A stretch of DNA of 64,000 nucleotides from Rhynchonema sp. JSB1_4 (taxonomy: Eukaryota > Nematoda > Chromadorea > Monhysterida > Xyalidae), in the NCBI GenBank assembly GCA_030248065.1, contig JASAMV010005069.1:62001-126000 (forward strand). Reading direction: 5' to 3'. The stretch's first letter is position 1. Each line of letters starts with the position of its first letter. The translations under genes and the position numbers were made by a program. Below, piece by piece: positions 12,401-22,407 of this stretch. The notes beneath the pieces were generated by a model that was not told where the DNA came from, searched no databases, and saw only the letters and a list, made by a program, of their open reading frames with translations.

Positions 12401-15400
12401 GGTGCGTTGGTTGAATGGGTGCTTCATCTGATTTAATTCTGATTGATTCTGGACGAATTAGGAGATCTGACAGTGATGGAACATTTTCTGTGTCTTTTCT
12501 CGGGTGTAAACCTTTGAACAGTAAACGTTAATGATATCATGATTGTAGATGCAAGTTGAGTTACATTGTTAAAAACTTTTACTCTGACAATACTTTCGGG
12601 AGAAACTTTTCAAACGCGCTGCCTGATCCGTAAAGCACATCATGCGCATGTTAGCTGCAGCGGTCACGTGACTACCAACCATTAACACACATGTCTAACG
12701 TAGTGATTTGCGAAATGCTACGAAACTCCGCTGGCTGCGTGCGCTTTACGGATCAGGTAACGCGCTTGAAAAGTGCTCCCAAAAGTATTGTCACAGTATA
12801 GTCCGTCCATCAGCTCATGACACTTTGTATTGCTGCTGGCTGGTTTGTGTTGCCTTCCTCCACGTTCTAATGAAAGAGAAATTAAGTGGGACCGATTTTG
12901 CAAAAAAAAACTAAAAGGTGATAGCATGTGTCGAAAATGATTGAATTCGATCAAATTTAAAATCAAATGAAATTAAAATGGATAAAACACGTGAATTTCA
13001 TAAAAATCACAATTTAGGAGCAAAATTAATTTTTTTCGGAAACTCAATTTCTCTTTCATTAGAACGTGGAGGAAGGGAACAAGTCGGCCAGCAGCATCAA
13101 CAAGTGACATGAGCTGATGGACGGACTATACACACGTGTAATTTGCAAGTTATTCTCTCGGTTATCGGTTTTGACGCGTAAAGTTTCAGTTGAAATTTCG
13201 CATCATAAAAGTAACAATCAAGCGGGTAATAATCGACAATAAATGGTCATCAATGTTTGCAGTGTATCAATTGTGCAATTTGCGTGTCAACCCGAGGCGC
13301 AGTTCGTGCTGGTTGGTGTTGCGAATCGATTGCGACTGCGTCCCCGTCATCTGGCCGGTGGCTTCATCTACACGTTCCTGTTGCCGTCGCAGGGCAATCA
13401 TATGGATCTCATTCATAAAACACCCGTCGAAGAGGTCCGTTTTGCCCGTGGCTTTTCTTCCTATTCAAATGTTGTGAGTGGGCCATGTCATCGCACCCCG
13501 CTCACGTGTGCGTCTGTGAAGCGTCTTCTATGACCAGCTGGTAAGTTGGCTGAGACTGCAGGGGGAAGTGCAAACACACAATTTGTATAAAAAGTATTTG
13601 TCCTTTGGTCTTTTGAACCCGATGAGAGTTTGATGTGAATACGTTGATCTGATCGTCTGCCCGATCCCTATTCAAGATTTGATGAACAGTTTTCCAATGA
13701 CAGGCAGTGAACGCAATCTGCCCGTTCCGTGGTCGAGCCTTGATCGGTGTCGGTCGTCTGCTTCGAATCTATGACTTGGGCAAAAAGAAGCTGTTGAAGA
13801 AATGCGAGAATAAGGTCCGTTTGTGTGTGTTTTTTGATATCCAAACTAGATCTGCTGTAAGTGGTTTACTGGGTACCTACATAAGTTCGGTATCTCACGT
13901 CTGGTGGATTAATGTCATTACAGCGGGTTGGAGCACAAGATAAAAACCTACAAGGCCCCATCATGCAAACCGCAGTTATGTGTAGTAACACAACGCCAAC
14001 AAGAGCCCTATTCGAAGGTGGCAGAGTAGTGACACATTCATATTAGTTGGGGCCGTTGTCCTACGGTGCCCGGACATGTGCAGACAAGTTTGATTTTAAT
14101 GCCAAGATGGCCGTTTATGGTCCAAAATGGTCAAGTTTTCCATACTTTTACAAACACGCCAAAAGGTAATCCTTTTAAGGACTGTCTTGGCTTGGCATAA
14201 TTTTGACCTATTTTTACGCCCCTAATTTTGACCTTTGGACCAATACCCCCAAACTGTCATACCCGGCCAGCTGACTACTGATGTCTGCAGAGCTGGACCT
14301 CTCCAGGTGTCTATGTCCATTACCCCGCGCGTATTGAGCTGTCAATATTGGCACTCTTGCCTCTCTATATCTATCTATCTATGTCCATTAGGGCTCCACC
14401 AGATAGACCCGAAACCCGAAACATAATTTTTTTCTATGTCCATGTTTCGGGTTTTGGAAAAAAACCCGAAACACAAAGCATGATAATCGAAAATGTTTCG
14501 GTCTTGCCACTTAGCTGACGTGCACAATTTATACAGTCAGTCGAAACATTTTCGATTATCATGCTTTCGGGTTTCGGGTTTTTTTCAAAACCCGAAACAT
14601 GGACATAGAAAAAATTTATATTTCGTGTTTCGGGTTTCGGGTCTATCTGGTGGAGCCCTTACGCGGACCAACTGCATCACTGATGCGCGCAAACTACTGT
14701 ACATTACCCCCTGGCGTAAATTCAACGAATCTCAAATAAAGTTATCCACACTTACTCTTCCTTGTTTGTTATGAATAAAAGAAGGATAATTTAATAAGGC
14801 GGCTAGTTAACTCAGATTAAAACATGCATGCCGCAGTGCCCTGTCCACCCCACCACACAAGTAGCTTATAATAAATGCAATGCAATAACAAGAAAGTTTA
14901 CTTTTACGCGTGTTTTCCTCCGCTTAGAAGAGCTTGTGTACATTTCATTTCTAATCATTCTCTTTGGTTAACGCACAGTCAGTTGCGTTGCGTGACCTGG
15001 ATTAGTTCTGCTTTTGCACTTTCAATTTGTATGTACCCTTTGCCTGTATGTGACCATGCATAGGTTGTGTTATCCGTTGGCATAAACTTGATACTATACT
15101 ACCTGTCGTCGTTGTGTGTTTTGCTATGCATGATGGTACTCGTGCGTGATGCATGCGACATAACAGTTTCAGCTGGCTGAATCCTATAATTTGGAGGTTC
15201 CAACTTCGATGCGGTTTGTCCATGAAAGAGAGTCAAATACAGCCGGACTGTTGGACGTTCAATACACCGCTTAATCATACCTGCAGGGACACAATCGAAG
15301 CGACCGGCATACTTTGGCTGTTTGCCTGAACAGTGCGACCGCGCTGTTTTATTGCGCTAAAACAGCAGTGAAGTGCGCCGGCTTTCCGCCTAATTAATAC

Positions 15401-18400
15401 CATAGCAACGATGCGCGCGTGCTACGTTGTGCACATGATTGAAAAGTCGGGGCAGTGTAGTTCCTGGGGGGGAGGGGGGACCCCCCCTCGGGTACGTCTG
15501 TTCCCCCTCCGAGGTACGCCTGCCCCCACTGTTCCCCCTCCGGGTACGTCTGCTCCCCCAATTTTTTCCTAAAATGGGCAAATTTAGGCCTAAAATAGGC
15601 ATTTTTAGGCCAAAAATAGGTAAACTAGGTGAAACCTCAAAAAACACGCCAAAATACCCTTTTTATAGGGGATTTTTCGCAAAAGAAGGCAAAAATAGTC
15701 CAATTTTTCGACCTCAAAAATGACTTTTTTCCGTCCCCCCAAATTGGGACTTCCCCCCCCCCTTCCCCCCCAGGTAGGTACGTCTGTTCCCCCTCCGAAA
15801 ATAGTGGAGGGTACGTCTGTTCCCCCTCCGGACCAGGAACTACACTGAGTCGGGGTAATGCATATAGATGCGGATAGCCGGATGGTTAAAGCCCGTCATG
15901 GGCCAATAATTACACAGTCCACACGGACAGGCGTGCACGTGAGTTTTCTACTCCATGTCAGCTCCAGTACCCTCATCAGATTGAGCTCCTTGGGACTATC
16001 AAAGTTTGGTGGGTATTCTACTATCCATGCACAATCTCGTTCAAGTCAGGATTTGCAAGGCCCCAGAATCTGCCGAACAGTGTGTCGGTTGCAGAAGTCT
16101 GTCAGACTCAGCACGAAGAAAGCTGTACACGTACAGCAGTGCTCTAAGCTGACTTTTGCCCGTACGCAGGTATCATACCTCGTTTCACTAATTAAACAAA
16201 CATGCATAACAGTTTACTTGTTTGACGCAATGAAGCATGAGCACATCGCGCAAGGTATACATGTGATAATGCAAATACCTGTGTATGTATTTGCCTGTGG
16301 ACGCTGGCCTTTGTGTAAAATATTTGACTGGCGAAGACACCTCTTCTGCTTTTCGCCTCATTACTGTTAGTTACCTAGGCGAGCGTCAGGCTGAATGCAG
16401 GTATGCAGTTCCGACACAATTAGCATCTTAAGTCTATGTCTCGTCACATTACCTCGCATGATATTTTCGTTCTATTATACCCGTATCAGGAAATTTGGCG
16501 TCCGCTGCTGCTACAATCTGCTGCTTTCACCAACAAACTGTTCCCCAGTCGGTGCTGCGTCCGCTGACGTCAATATTGAGTCCAGCCAGACCACGCACCA
16601 CTTGTCTTGATTTCATGGATTTGTGGCAAGCGCAACGCCATAAGCGTCTTGGTGCACATCTGGTCCCGTCAGCTCACAATGACATCAGAACGCTGCTGCG
16701 CACGACATTATTTTGCTGAAAAACTGCATTCTATTGAGGAAGGTTCCAAGGCATCGAAAAGGTGCCGTCATGTGTTCAGATGTTTGACATTCGTCACGTG
16801 TTACCTCAATTGTAGCGCATTTGCAACAATATCTGGTTCGCACACTTTCAAGTTCCACTTCGTCAGAACGCTTAATACATTCCCATGTGTCGCTTTTCGT
16901 TTTCGCACACATGGGTGGTGGTATTGCGTCTTAGCACGTTTCCGTACACTGTTCACGTATCTAACAAACATTCACACTTGTTGTCGACAAATGTGTGTAG
17001 GGGAGGGAGCCCTGCGCGCGCATTATATTCTCGCGACCGCAGCTGCTTTTTCTTAATGACGCCCGCACACGGGAGCGCTTCGACTTCGTGGGACTGTTTC
17101 TTTGATTAAACACAGCGGTATTTATATGTGCGAAAGGTTCTGCAGTCATTTCGTTAGTTTATCCGCGGCACCACCTCGAGTAAGACAGCGCAGGCGGCTG
17201 CAGCTGTCTGTTTAGTGCAGTAGTTCCGCTGAGGGGCACCTTTCAGATGCTGTACCTGTGCGTATCAACCCATACATCTGTGGGACCCACGTAACATGGA
17301 CGCCGTCACACAGATGGGACTGTTGTTGCGCGCTGTGTCTTATTCCATTTTACAAGTATGACTATGACGTGATGATGGCACTATACTATAGGTTCATGCC
17401 ACCAACTGAGTACGGTGTCCATCCGCTCTGCCCTTCTCTTTATCACCTTTACATGAGACCCACCTTGTAGCCCATTGGCGTATATGTATGTCCAGAGTGC
17501 CCCTGCTGGGTGTTTGGCGCTTGTTTGAGTGTGTTTTATGAAAAATGAAATATTTATGAGCACAAACTATTTTATTCAGCCACTTGTAGCATTGTGCTGT
17601 GCCTTGTTGCAGAGCCCAGCTCATTCTGGGCTGCACCTGCTACCCGTGTACTTTTGGAAACTATCCTATCTAATTCACCATGTTCTTGCTTAAATCTCAG
17701 TTTTGAAGATGCTCTTTCAGACGGGGATCATACACCAATTACTCACAATGAATCTAACCTCATCATCCACCTCTGCCCAATGCCGTTGGATCGAGTCAAC
17801 AACACCGATTTATTGGCCGTACCTGATCATTTCAATTGCCCTCAACCTACTGGTGGTGCTCACGAACGCCATTCTCGTTTTGGCCATTCTTCTCCAACAC
17901 CGTCTTCGTAACGATCTCGCGTTCGTTTGTCTTTTATCCGCATGTCAGCTGGTCGTTGGACTTGTCGTTATCCCGCTGGACATTGCCCAATTGACGTCAG
18001 ACTGGCCGACAACGATGCCACCGTGGTTGTGCCGAACGTGGCTGATCAGTGATCTGTGGCTCATTACCCTCATTGCCACATGTGTGCTTCTCATCACCAT
18101 ACATCGAACGGCTGCTCTGATGCAGCCGTTAGTCTACAAAACGACCGTCTTCGCCCCGCATCGAACGCAGAAAGCGTGCTGCATTACCATCTTTGTCACG
18201 TTCGTGGCTGTCGTAATGCCCCATACTCGGTACTTGGAAGCTACGAGCGGACTCAGAGATAGAGACCTGTCCGGCGACTATTGCTACGGATGCAGTCTGC
18301 TCTACAGCTCGCGCTACTACCGCATCTACGTTCTTTGCAGTGCACTGTTGGTTCCATTGCTGCTCATGTCGGTGTTGTGGATGTACATCTGTCACCTGGT

Positions 18401-21400
18401 GCGTGACACTCGGCAACGAATAGCCGTCACCAAATCCGGCGGCCGACCTCCACCGTCACGCTCCATACAAGAACTCGCAGCGAATGTCGTTCGTCGTATT
18501 CGCAAATCGTTCCGTATGCGCTCGCAGTCGGCCACTGAACATAGCGGACGAGGCGGACCCGCATCGGCAATGTCCACAAGTGCGCGTTCAGCGGCAATCG
18601 CACGGCGTCAGCCAACAGTGCAACGGGATGACATTCATCGAAACATGTATGCTGCCCGACGTACCGATCCGCTTATGGCCAGCATACGACGGCTGCGTAA
18701 AAAATCCGATCCCACGTCACCGACATCCTCAGCAGTCAGTGACAAAGCAAAACGCCCGCCCCTTCTCAGACAGTCTGAATGTGGCGAACGTGTCTTTGAT
18801 GCCGATAAACATCAAGAATCGACAGAATCCCGTCTGTCTGGTCATGTTCTAAACCCCGTTGCGGAGGAAAGTTCGCAGCTTGGAACCCCCGATGTTGAGC
18901 TGGCGCCCTGTTCGTCCAAAACCAGTCTGAGACAAGTCAGACAAATGCGCCAAGAAACTTCGTCCCCGCATAACCGACAGCAGAGACTGTCGTACCCACA
19001 AGGATTCAGTGCGCAACGCCCGACGAGCACACCAGAAATCACGATAACGCCGGAAATGATTGAACGCTACAACGCCATCCATCGCAACAAGTACGGCTAC
19101 AAACGTCAGGACGCGCTCGCGGTCAGCATCCGTCGATTGCGAACCGGAGATGCGGTGGCCCGTGAGGAGGATGAGGACACCGATTCGCCGATGATTCGAA
19201 AGGCGAAGAACGCGTTGTCGATGCTCGATTATCGAAAGGCGATGAGTTTCGACTTTGATGATCGCCGGATGGCCACCGGCTGTCGTCGCGACATTGAACA
19301 GGCTCGTCGCTCCCCCGTCACACCAGTCGAGTTGCGTGCCCCCACAACCGAACTAGAAAAAGTAGTGAACGATACGAGTTTGCCCTCGCTGACTGCTGTC
19401 GTAGCCATGGACAGGCGCGTGTCGCACTTGGTCACCCGATCGCATGCCATCAGTCTGCCGTCGTTCCAGAAGGCGTTCAATGCTGAACTAGCGATCTCAA
19501 AAACGTTCCTGATCATAATCGGTGTGCTGATCGGGTTCTGGCTGACGACCATCGTCGTGTTCCTTTGTATGGCCACAAACAAGCCGATACCGGTCACGAC
19601 GTATTTGGCGGCCAGCTGGTTGCGCTATGTTGGTGCCATCGCGGTGCCAGTGTGCTTCATCGGTGTCTACAATCCCGCTCGTCAGGCTGTCAAACTGTTG
19701 TTACGCTGTTCGTTCAAACAAATCACCGACCCCTCCACTGAGACGTAATGCGCACCCTGTTTCGATGTTCTATGTATTTTTATAGTAAGTTGCGAGTAAT
19801 GCTTGAATCTTGACTTGACTCGTGTAGAATAATCAAGTGATTCTTACCAACTTCAATTCGTTGCTTCTAACTCATACCAGTGCTTCTTTATTTGCACAGT
19901 GTTCATGATATTCTCCACATATCTACTGGAAGGCTACAGCAATCAAGTACAATGAATATAACGTATGTACCTGTGTAGTACTCAGTATTTTATAAGATCG
20001 AAAGTACACAGAAAGATAACTCAGTATGCGCGCCGCAATCCTCTGAATCAACTACAAGCTGAGCTTGAACTACGTCTTTACTAATGAACCAAAAGCCACC
20101 ATTCACTAAAAAGCGCCTGGTCACGGCACATCAAAAGACCAGCAAAGTATTACAATTGCAATACAGATCTATTGATCATGATGAATTGTACGAAAATGAT
20201 GAATGACCAAGCCCGCGTACAGTCTATAGCTTTGTAAATAACAAAATCCAGGCACAATATTTCCGCTGCACAGAGTATCTGGCAGATCGCGGGAGCAGGT
20301 AGACGGTAACCAATTGCCCCGATCGCTATTGCGCAGGTTTTTTCCACAAAAATTGATCATTTATCAGCAATTTTTGCTTGTAGATCATCAAAAGTTTCGT
20401 TTTACGCGCGATTACTGTAAATTTTAAATCAAAAATATCTGGTTTAGCATCAAAACGCACCAAACGAACACGAAAATAGTGGTAAAATATCATATTACCC
20501 CATTTGAAAATGAAGCACCAGATTTTGCCATATGTGCCAGTGACTCACTAAAACACACCGTATTTTCATGTGTATAACGACCGTTCGGTATGTTTACAGC
20601 ACCTGCCCTACATGATCGTCGGTCTGCAGTCGATGGGTCAGCGAATCTACGTGAGCGACATTCAGGAGTCGATCCATGTCGTTCGCTACAAACCACACGA
20701 GAATCAACTGATCATATTCGCTGATGATCTGGCGCAGCGATTCGTCACATCCACATGTGTGCTCGACTATGACACGATGGCTGTCGGTGATAAATTCGGC
20801 ACCATCGCTGTGGTCAGTTCATCAGCGCCATTCTACGTTATGATGTTGCACCCTCTTCATAGTGGGAAGATTGGGACCCGGTATTTTCGGTCACGAATAT
20901 TTTCACTGCATATGGATTGTTAGATAGGGAACCAAACCATCGGTCACATGGAGGGCCCTCGATAGGGACGATGCAGAGCACTGTTCGTTATTTTTGTGTG
21001 GTTGTATAACCTGAATTTTTTATTCGATTGGTGTGTCTTAATTATGGAAACCGAGCCTGTCTGTTAGAACAGTCGTTACAATAAGACAGCCACATTGGTT
21101 CTGATACGTTTTTACCGGCGATTACTCAATGCTGCTGTTTTTTAATCGTTTGTCAATGATAATTAATTCTTCAGTATCATGTGTCAGCCATAATTATGGA
21201 GCGTTTTTTTGCAGCTGCGCTTGCCCCCGGGCATATCTGACGATGTGCAAGAGGATCCGACTGGCGTACGTGCATTGTGGGACAAGGGCATATTGAACGG
21301 AGCATCCAACAAGGTAGGGAAAGGCAACTTGCACCGGTGTTGTTTCCGGGAAAGTCAGTTTGCTCTCGAAATTCAACGTAGTAGCAGAACATCCGAAGTA

Positions 21401-22407
21401 GAATTTACTGGAAACTTTCGAGACGCACCATTACGTTCACCATAAGCTGGCAGGCCAAACGACAAAACGTCATACATTTTACTTGCCACCACCACCCCCT
21501 CCCTGTTTGCAGTGCGAACTAATCGCAACGTTCTACGTTGGTGCCGTCGTGACGAGTATGCAGAAAACGACGTTGATCCCGGGCGGGTCGGACGCGCTCA
21601 TCTACTCGACCATTTCTGGCTCGATTGGCGTGCTCGTGCCATTGAATTCACGCGAGGTTCGTTGTTTGTGTCTTGTGGCAGCTGAATCTGTTTTGCATTT
21701 ATGAAACTGGTTCAGCACGCAGCAGACATCTGTCAGTATTGCTCAACCCAGTGTTTTATGTCTCGTTTTTGTCTGACAAAAAAGGTGCTCTAAACTCATG
21801 GCCGAAATATTGTTTCGTCGTTCAGGACTTTGAGTTCTTCCAACATCTGGAAATGCACATGCGCGCCGAGCTGCCGCCGTTGTGCGGTCGTGATCACGTG
21901 GCCTACAGATCATTCTATGCGCCCGTTAAGGTGGGTGATGCGTGTGAGGTGGTCGGGTAATTGGTGCACACAGCTTGTATTGTGAAAAATATTGTTTGGT
22001 AGTTGACCACGGCCTGCTGTTGTCTTGGCGACGAACAGATTCGTGCATAATTCGAACGTTTTTACTGACAGTCTCTAATTCTTTCCCGACATTTACCATA
22101 AGTGCACTTTTACACCACTCCGATTCATATTTATCAACAACTCAATTGTAACAGCGCATGAGATCGATCTCCAAGTTTGACTTGTACATTTGTCCATTTT
22201 CAGGGTGTGATTGACGGCGATCTATGCGAACAATACAGCTTATTGGATGTGAGCAAGCAAAAAAGCGTCGCTGAAGGTCTGGACAGAAATCCATCCGAGG
22301 TACGCCAATTGAAAAAAAGCAATGTTGCGATGAATTTGAAAATATTTTGCACAAAATTTCAGGTAGCCAAAAAGCTGGAGGACATTCGAACTCGATACGC
22401 GTTCTGA
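500..22407 (+). CDS. SF3B3: Splicing factor 3b subunit 3 (SF3B3/SAP130), complete, 27 exons
   Basis: Subunit of the U2 snRNP SF3b complex, a triple beta-propeller scaffold (CPSF-A/DDB1 superfamily) that acts in the nucleus in branch-site recognition. Exons: 500-725, 2447-2617, 3180-3352, 3715-3856, 4000-4112, 4201-4263, 4333-4407, 4473-4576, 4719-4884, 5715-5810, 5905-5977, 6214-6365, 6760-6915, 7723-7834, 10423-10592, 10932-11054, 11234-11388, 11771-11945, 12196-12401, 13263-13434, 13704-13814, 20600-20812, 21215-21313, 21513-21656, 21826-21930, 22204-22299, 22363-22407. They join to 3636 nt, or 1211 aa, close to about 1217 aa in human. Recognisable blocks run from [12 protein letters not shown] at the start, through [17 protein letters not shown] (exon 10) and [20 protein letters not shown] (exon 12), to [12 protein letters not shown] at the stop. 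All introns are GT-AG and no block is missing. Intron 21 carries a receptor gene and introns 9, 14, 19 and 20 carry transposons. A possible poly(A) signal AATAAA lies at 23118. Individual exon edges could be a few bases off. Confidence 0.97.
1735..2140. repeat. G/C-rich repeat debris in SF3B3 intron 1
   Basis: A partly palindromic stretch at about 1770-1830 pairs GGCCAATGG with CCATTGGCC around GGTTGCAAGGTACC. Further on, CCAAGGAACTACACTACC near 2125 is the reverse complement of a sequence resembling the terminus of the hAT-type element at 15453-15847. ACCTTGCAACCATC-type sequence also recurs near 45170. It probably consists of truncated or diverged transposon ends. Confidence 0.35.
2316..2410. 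repeat. AT-rich inverted and direct repeat of ACATATATT
   Basis: Several ACATATATT units on the left pair with AATATATGT units on the right, so the transcript could fold into a hairpin. It ends about 35 bp before SF3B3 exon 2. A single related unit (AATAATATATGTACC) occurs near 952. Confidence 0.5.
4939..5400. mobile_element. hAT-type MITE built of CCCGACA heptamer doublets
   Basis: The termini are inverted (TAGGGTTAGAG at the left, CTCTAACGCTA at the right) and are flanked by a perfect 8-bp direct repeat, TTCCTCAC, at 4931-4938 and 5401-5408. An 8-bp target duplication and a TAGGG terminus are hAT hallmarks. The interior contains repeated heptamer doublets CCCGACACCCGACA, mostly in one orientation with one inverted copy near 5295, separated by spacers of varied length. 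There is no transposase. It lies in SF3B3 intron 9. Confidence 0.8.
8164..9830. mobile_element. 1.7-kb foldback element flanked by TTAA
   Basis: Two arms of about 460 bp (about 8168-8625 and 9375-9826) are inverted copies of each other. The left end AGGGCTCGGGAC matches the right end GTCCCGAGCCCT, and both sides abut TTAA (8164-8167, 9827-9830). The loop holds further inverted matches, for example CGAACGATATATGACA near 8909 against TATATATCGTTCG near 9071. No transposase is seen. The TTAA flank would fit a non-autonomous piggyBac-like element, but a TA-type superfamily is also possible. It lies in SF3B3 intron 14. Confidence 0.75.
9868..10193 (+). mobile_element. MITE family TATAGTCCGTCC, copy 1
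   Basis: The terminal inverted repeats start TATAGTCCATCCATCAGCTC and end in GGACGGACTATA, extending about 80 bp inward to CCACGTTCTAATGAAAGAG-type sequence. The AT-rich centre is non-coding. A second copy in the opposite orientation lies at 12797-13130. The TATA ends suggest a TA target site as in Tc1/mariner-type MITEs. It is in SF3B3 intron 14. Confidence 0.8.
12580..12800 (+). mobile_element. MITE family TACTCTGACAA, copy 1
   Basis: Inverted termini TACTCTGACAATACTTTCGG and CAAAAGTATTGTCACAGTA, followed inward by GCCTGATCCGTAAAGC and its complement GCTTTACGGATCAGG. It is the same family as 63342-63521. Its right end shares the TATA at 12797-12800 with the start of the next MITE. It lies in SF3B3 intron 19. 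Confidence 0.8.
12797..13130 (-). mobile_element. MITE family TATAGTCCGTCC, copy 2, inverted
   Basis: Starts TATAGTCCGTCCATCAGCTC and ends GATGGACGGACTATA. Its centre is the reverse complement of the centre of 9868-10193, so the two copies face opposite ways within one gene. It directly abuts the MITE at 12580-12800 and lies in SF3B3 intron 19. Confidence 0.8.
14391..14658. mobile_element. Palindromic MITE with CCCGAAA heptamers
   Basis: Arms of about 110 bp form a near-perfect inverted repeat: GGGCTCCACCAGATAGACCC at the left and its complement at the right, with ATAATCGAAAATGTTTCGG-type inner ends around a loop of about 40 nt (14503-14541). Both arms carry doublets of the heptamer CCCGAAA. 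The flanks read TTA on both sides (14388-14390, 14659-14661), possibly a short target duplication. It lies in SF3B3 intron 21. Confidence 0.75.
15453..15847. mobile_element. hAT-type MITE with perfect 8-bp target duplication
   Basis: Terminal inverted repeats CAGTGTAGTTCCTGG and CCAGGAACTACACTG. A perfect 8-bp duplication, AGTCGGGG, flanks the element at 15445-15452 and 15848-15855. The interior has several GGGTACGTCTGTTCCCCCTC-like units near both ends and an AT-rich centre. There is no transposase ORF. It lies in SF3B3 intron 21. Confidence 0.88.
17709..19748 (+). CDS. Aminergic-type 7TM receptor with degenerate activation motifs, nested in an SF3B3 intron
   Basis: Single-exon ORF of 679 aa from the ATG at 17709; the ATG at 17748, just before an NLT glycosylation site, is an alternative start. 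Seven membrane segments are visible: TM1 about 37-62 with N53 at 1.50, TM3 with D115 at the amine-binding position 3.32, TM5 with P216, TM6 about 597-622 with W611, and TM7 ending VPVCF at 646-650. The layout and TM7-helix 8 resemble muscarinic/biogenic amine receptors, including a third intracellular loop of about 360 residues. Departures from class A norms: Q80 replaces D2.50, HRT (132-134) replaces DRY, T613 replaces P6.50, and VPVCF replaces NPxxY. The loop contains a duplicated motif (309-330 and 457-478). It lies on the same strand as its host gene. A possible 5' UTR acceptor ends at about 17614. Ligand and G-protein coupling are unknown. Confidence 0.85.
   Translation: MLFQTGIIHQLLTMNLTSSSTSAQCRWIESTTPIYWPYLIISIALNLLVVLTNAILVLAILLQHRLRNDLAFVCLLSACQLVVGLVVIPLDIAQLTSDWPTTMPPWLCRTWLISDLWLITLIATCVLLITIHRTAALMQPLVYKTTVFAPHRTQKACCITIFVTFVAVVMPHTRYLEATSGLRDRDLSGDYCYGCSLLYSSRYYRIYVLCSALLVPLLLMSVLWMYICHLVRDTRQRIAVTKSGGRPPPSRSIQELAANVVRRIRKSFRMRSQSATEHSGRGGPASAMSTSARSAAIARRQPTVQRDDIHRNMYAARRTDPLMASIRRLRKKSDPTSPTSSAVSDKAKRPPLLRQSECGERVFDADKHQESTESRLSGHVLNPVAEESSQLGTPDVELAPCSSKTSLRQVRQMRQETSSPHNRQQRLSYPQGFSAQRPTSTPEITITPEMIERYNAIHRNKYGYKRQDALAVSIRRLRTGDAVAREEDEDTDSPMIRKAKNALSMLDYRKAMSFDFDDRRMATGCRRDIEQARRSPVTPVELRAPTTELEKVVNDTSLPSLTAVVAMDRRVSHLVTRSHAISLPSFQKAFNAELAISKTFLIIIGVLIGFWLTTIVVFLCMATNKPIPVTTYLAASWLRYVGAIAVPVCFIGVYNPARQAVKLLLRCSFKQITDPSTET

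Noticed and set aside
14391..14658. Repeat-spacer appearance suggesting a CRISPR array
   Set aside because: The repeats are heptamer doublets in the arms of one palindrome within a eukaryotic intron, with no regular spacers. The same reasoning applies to 4939-5400.
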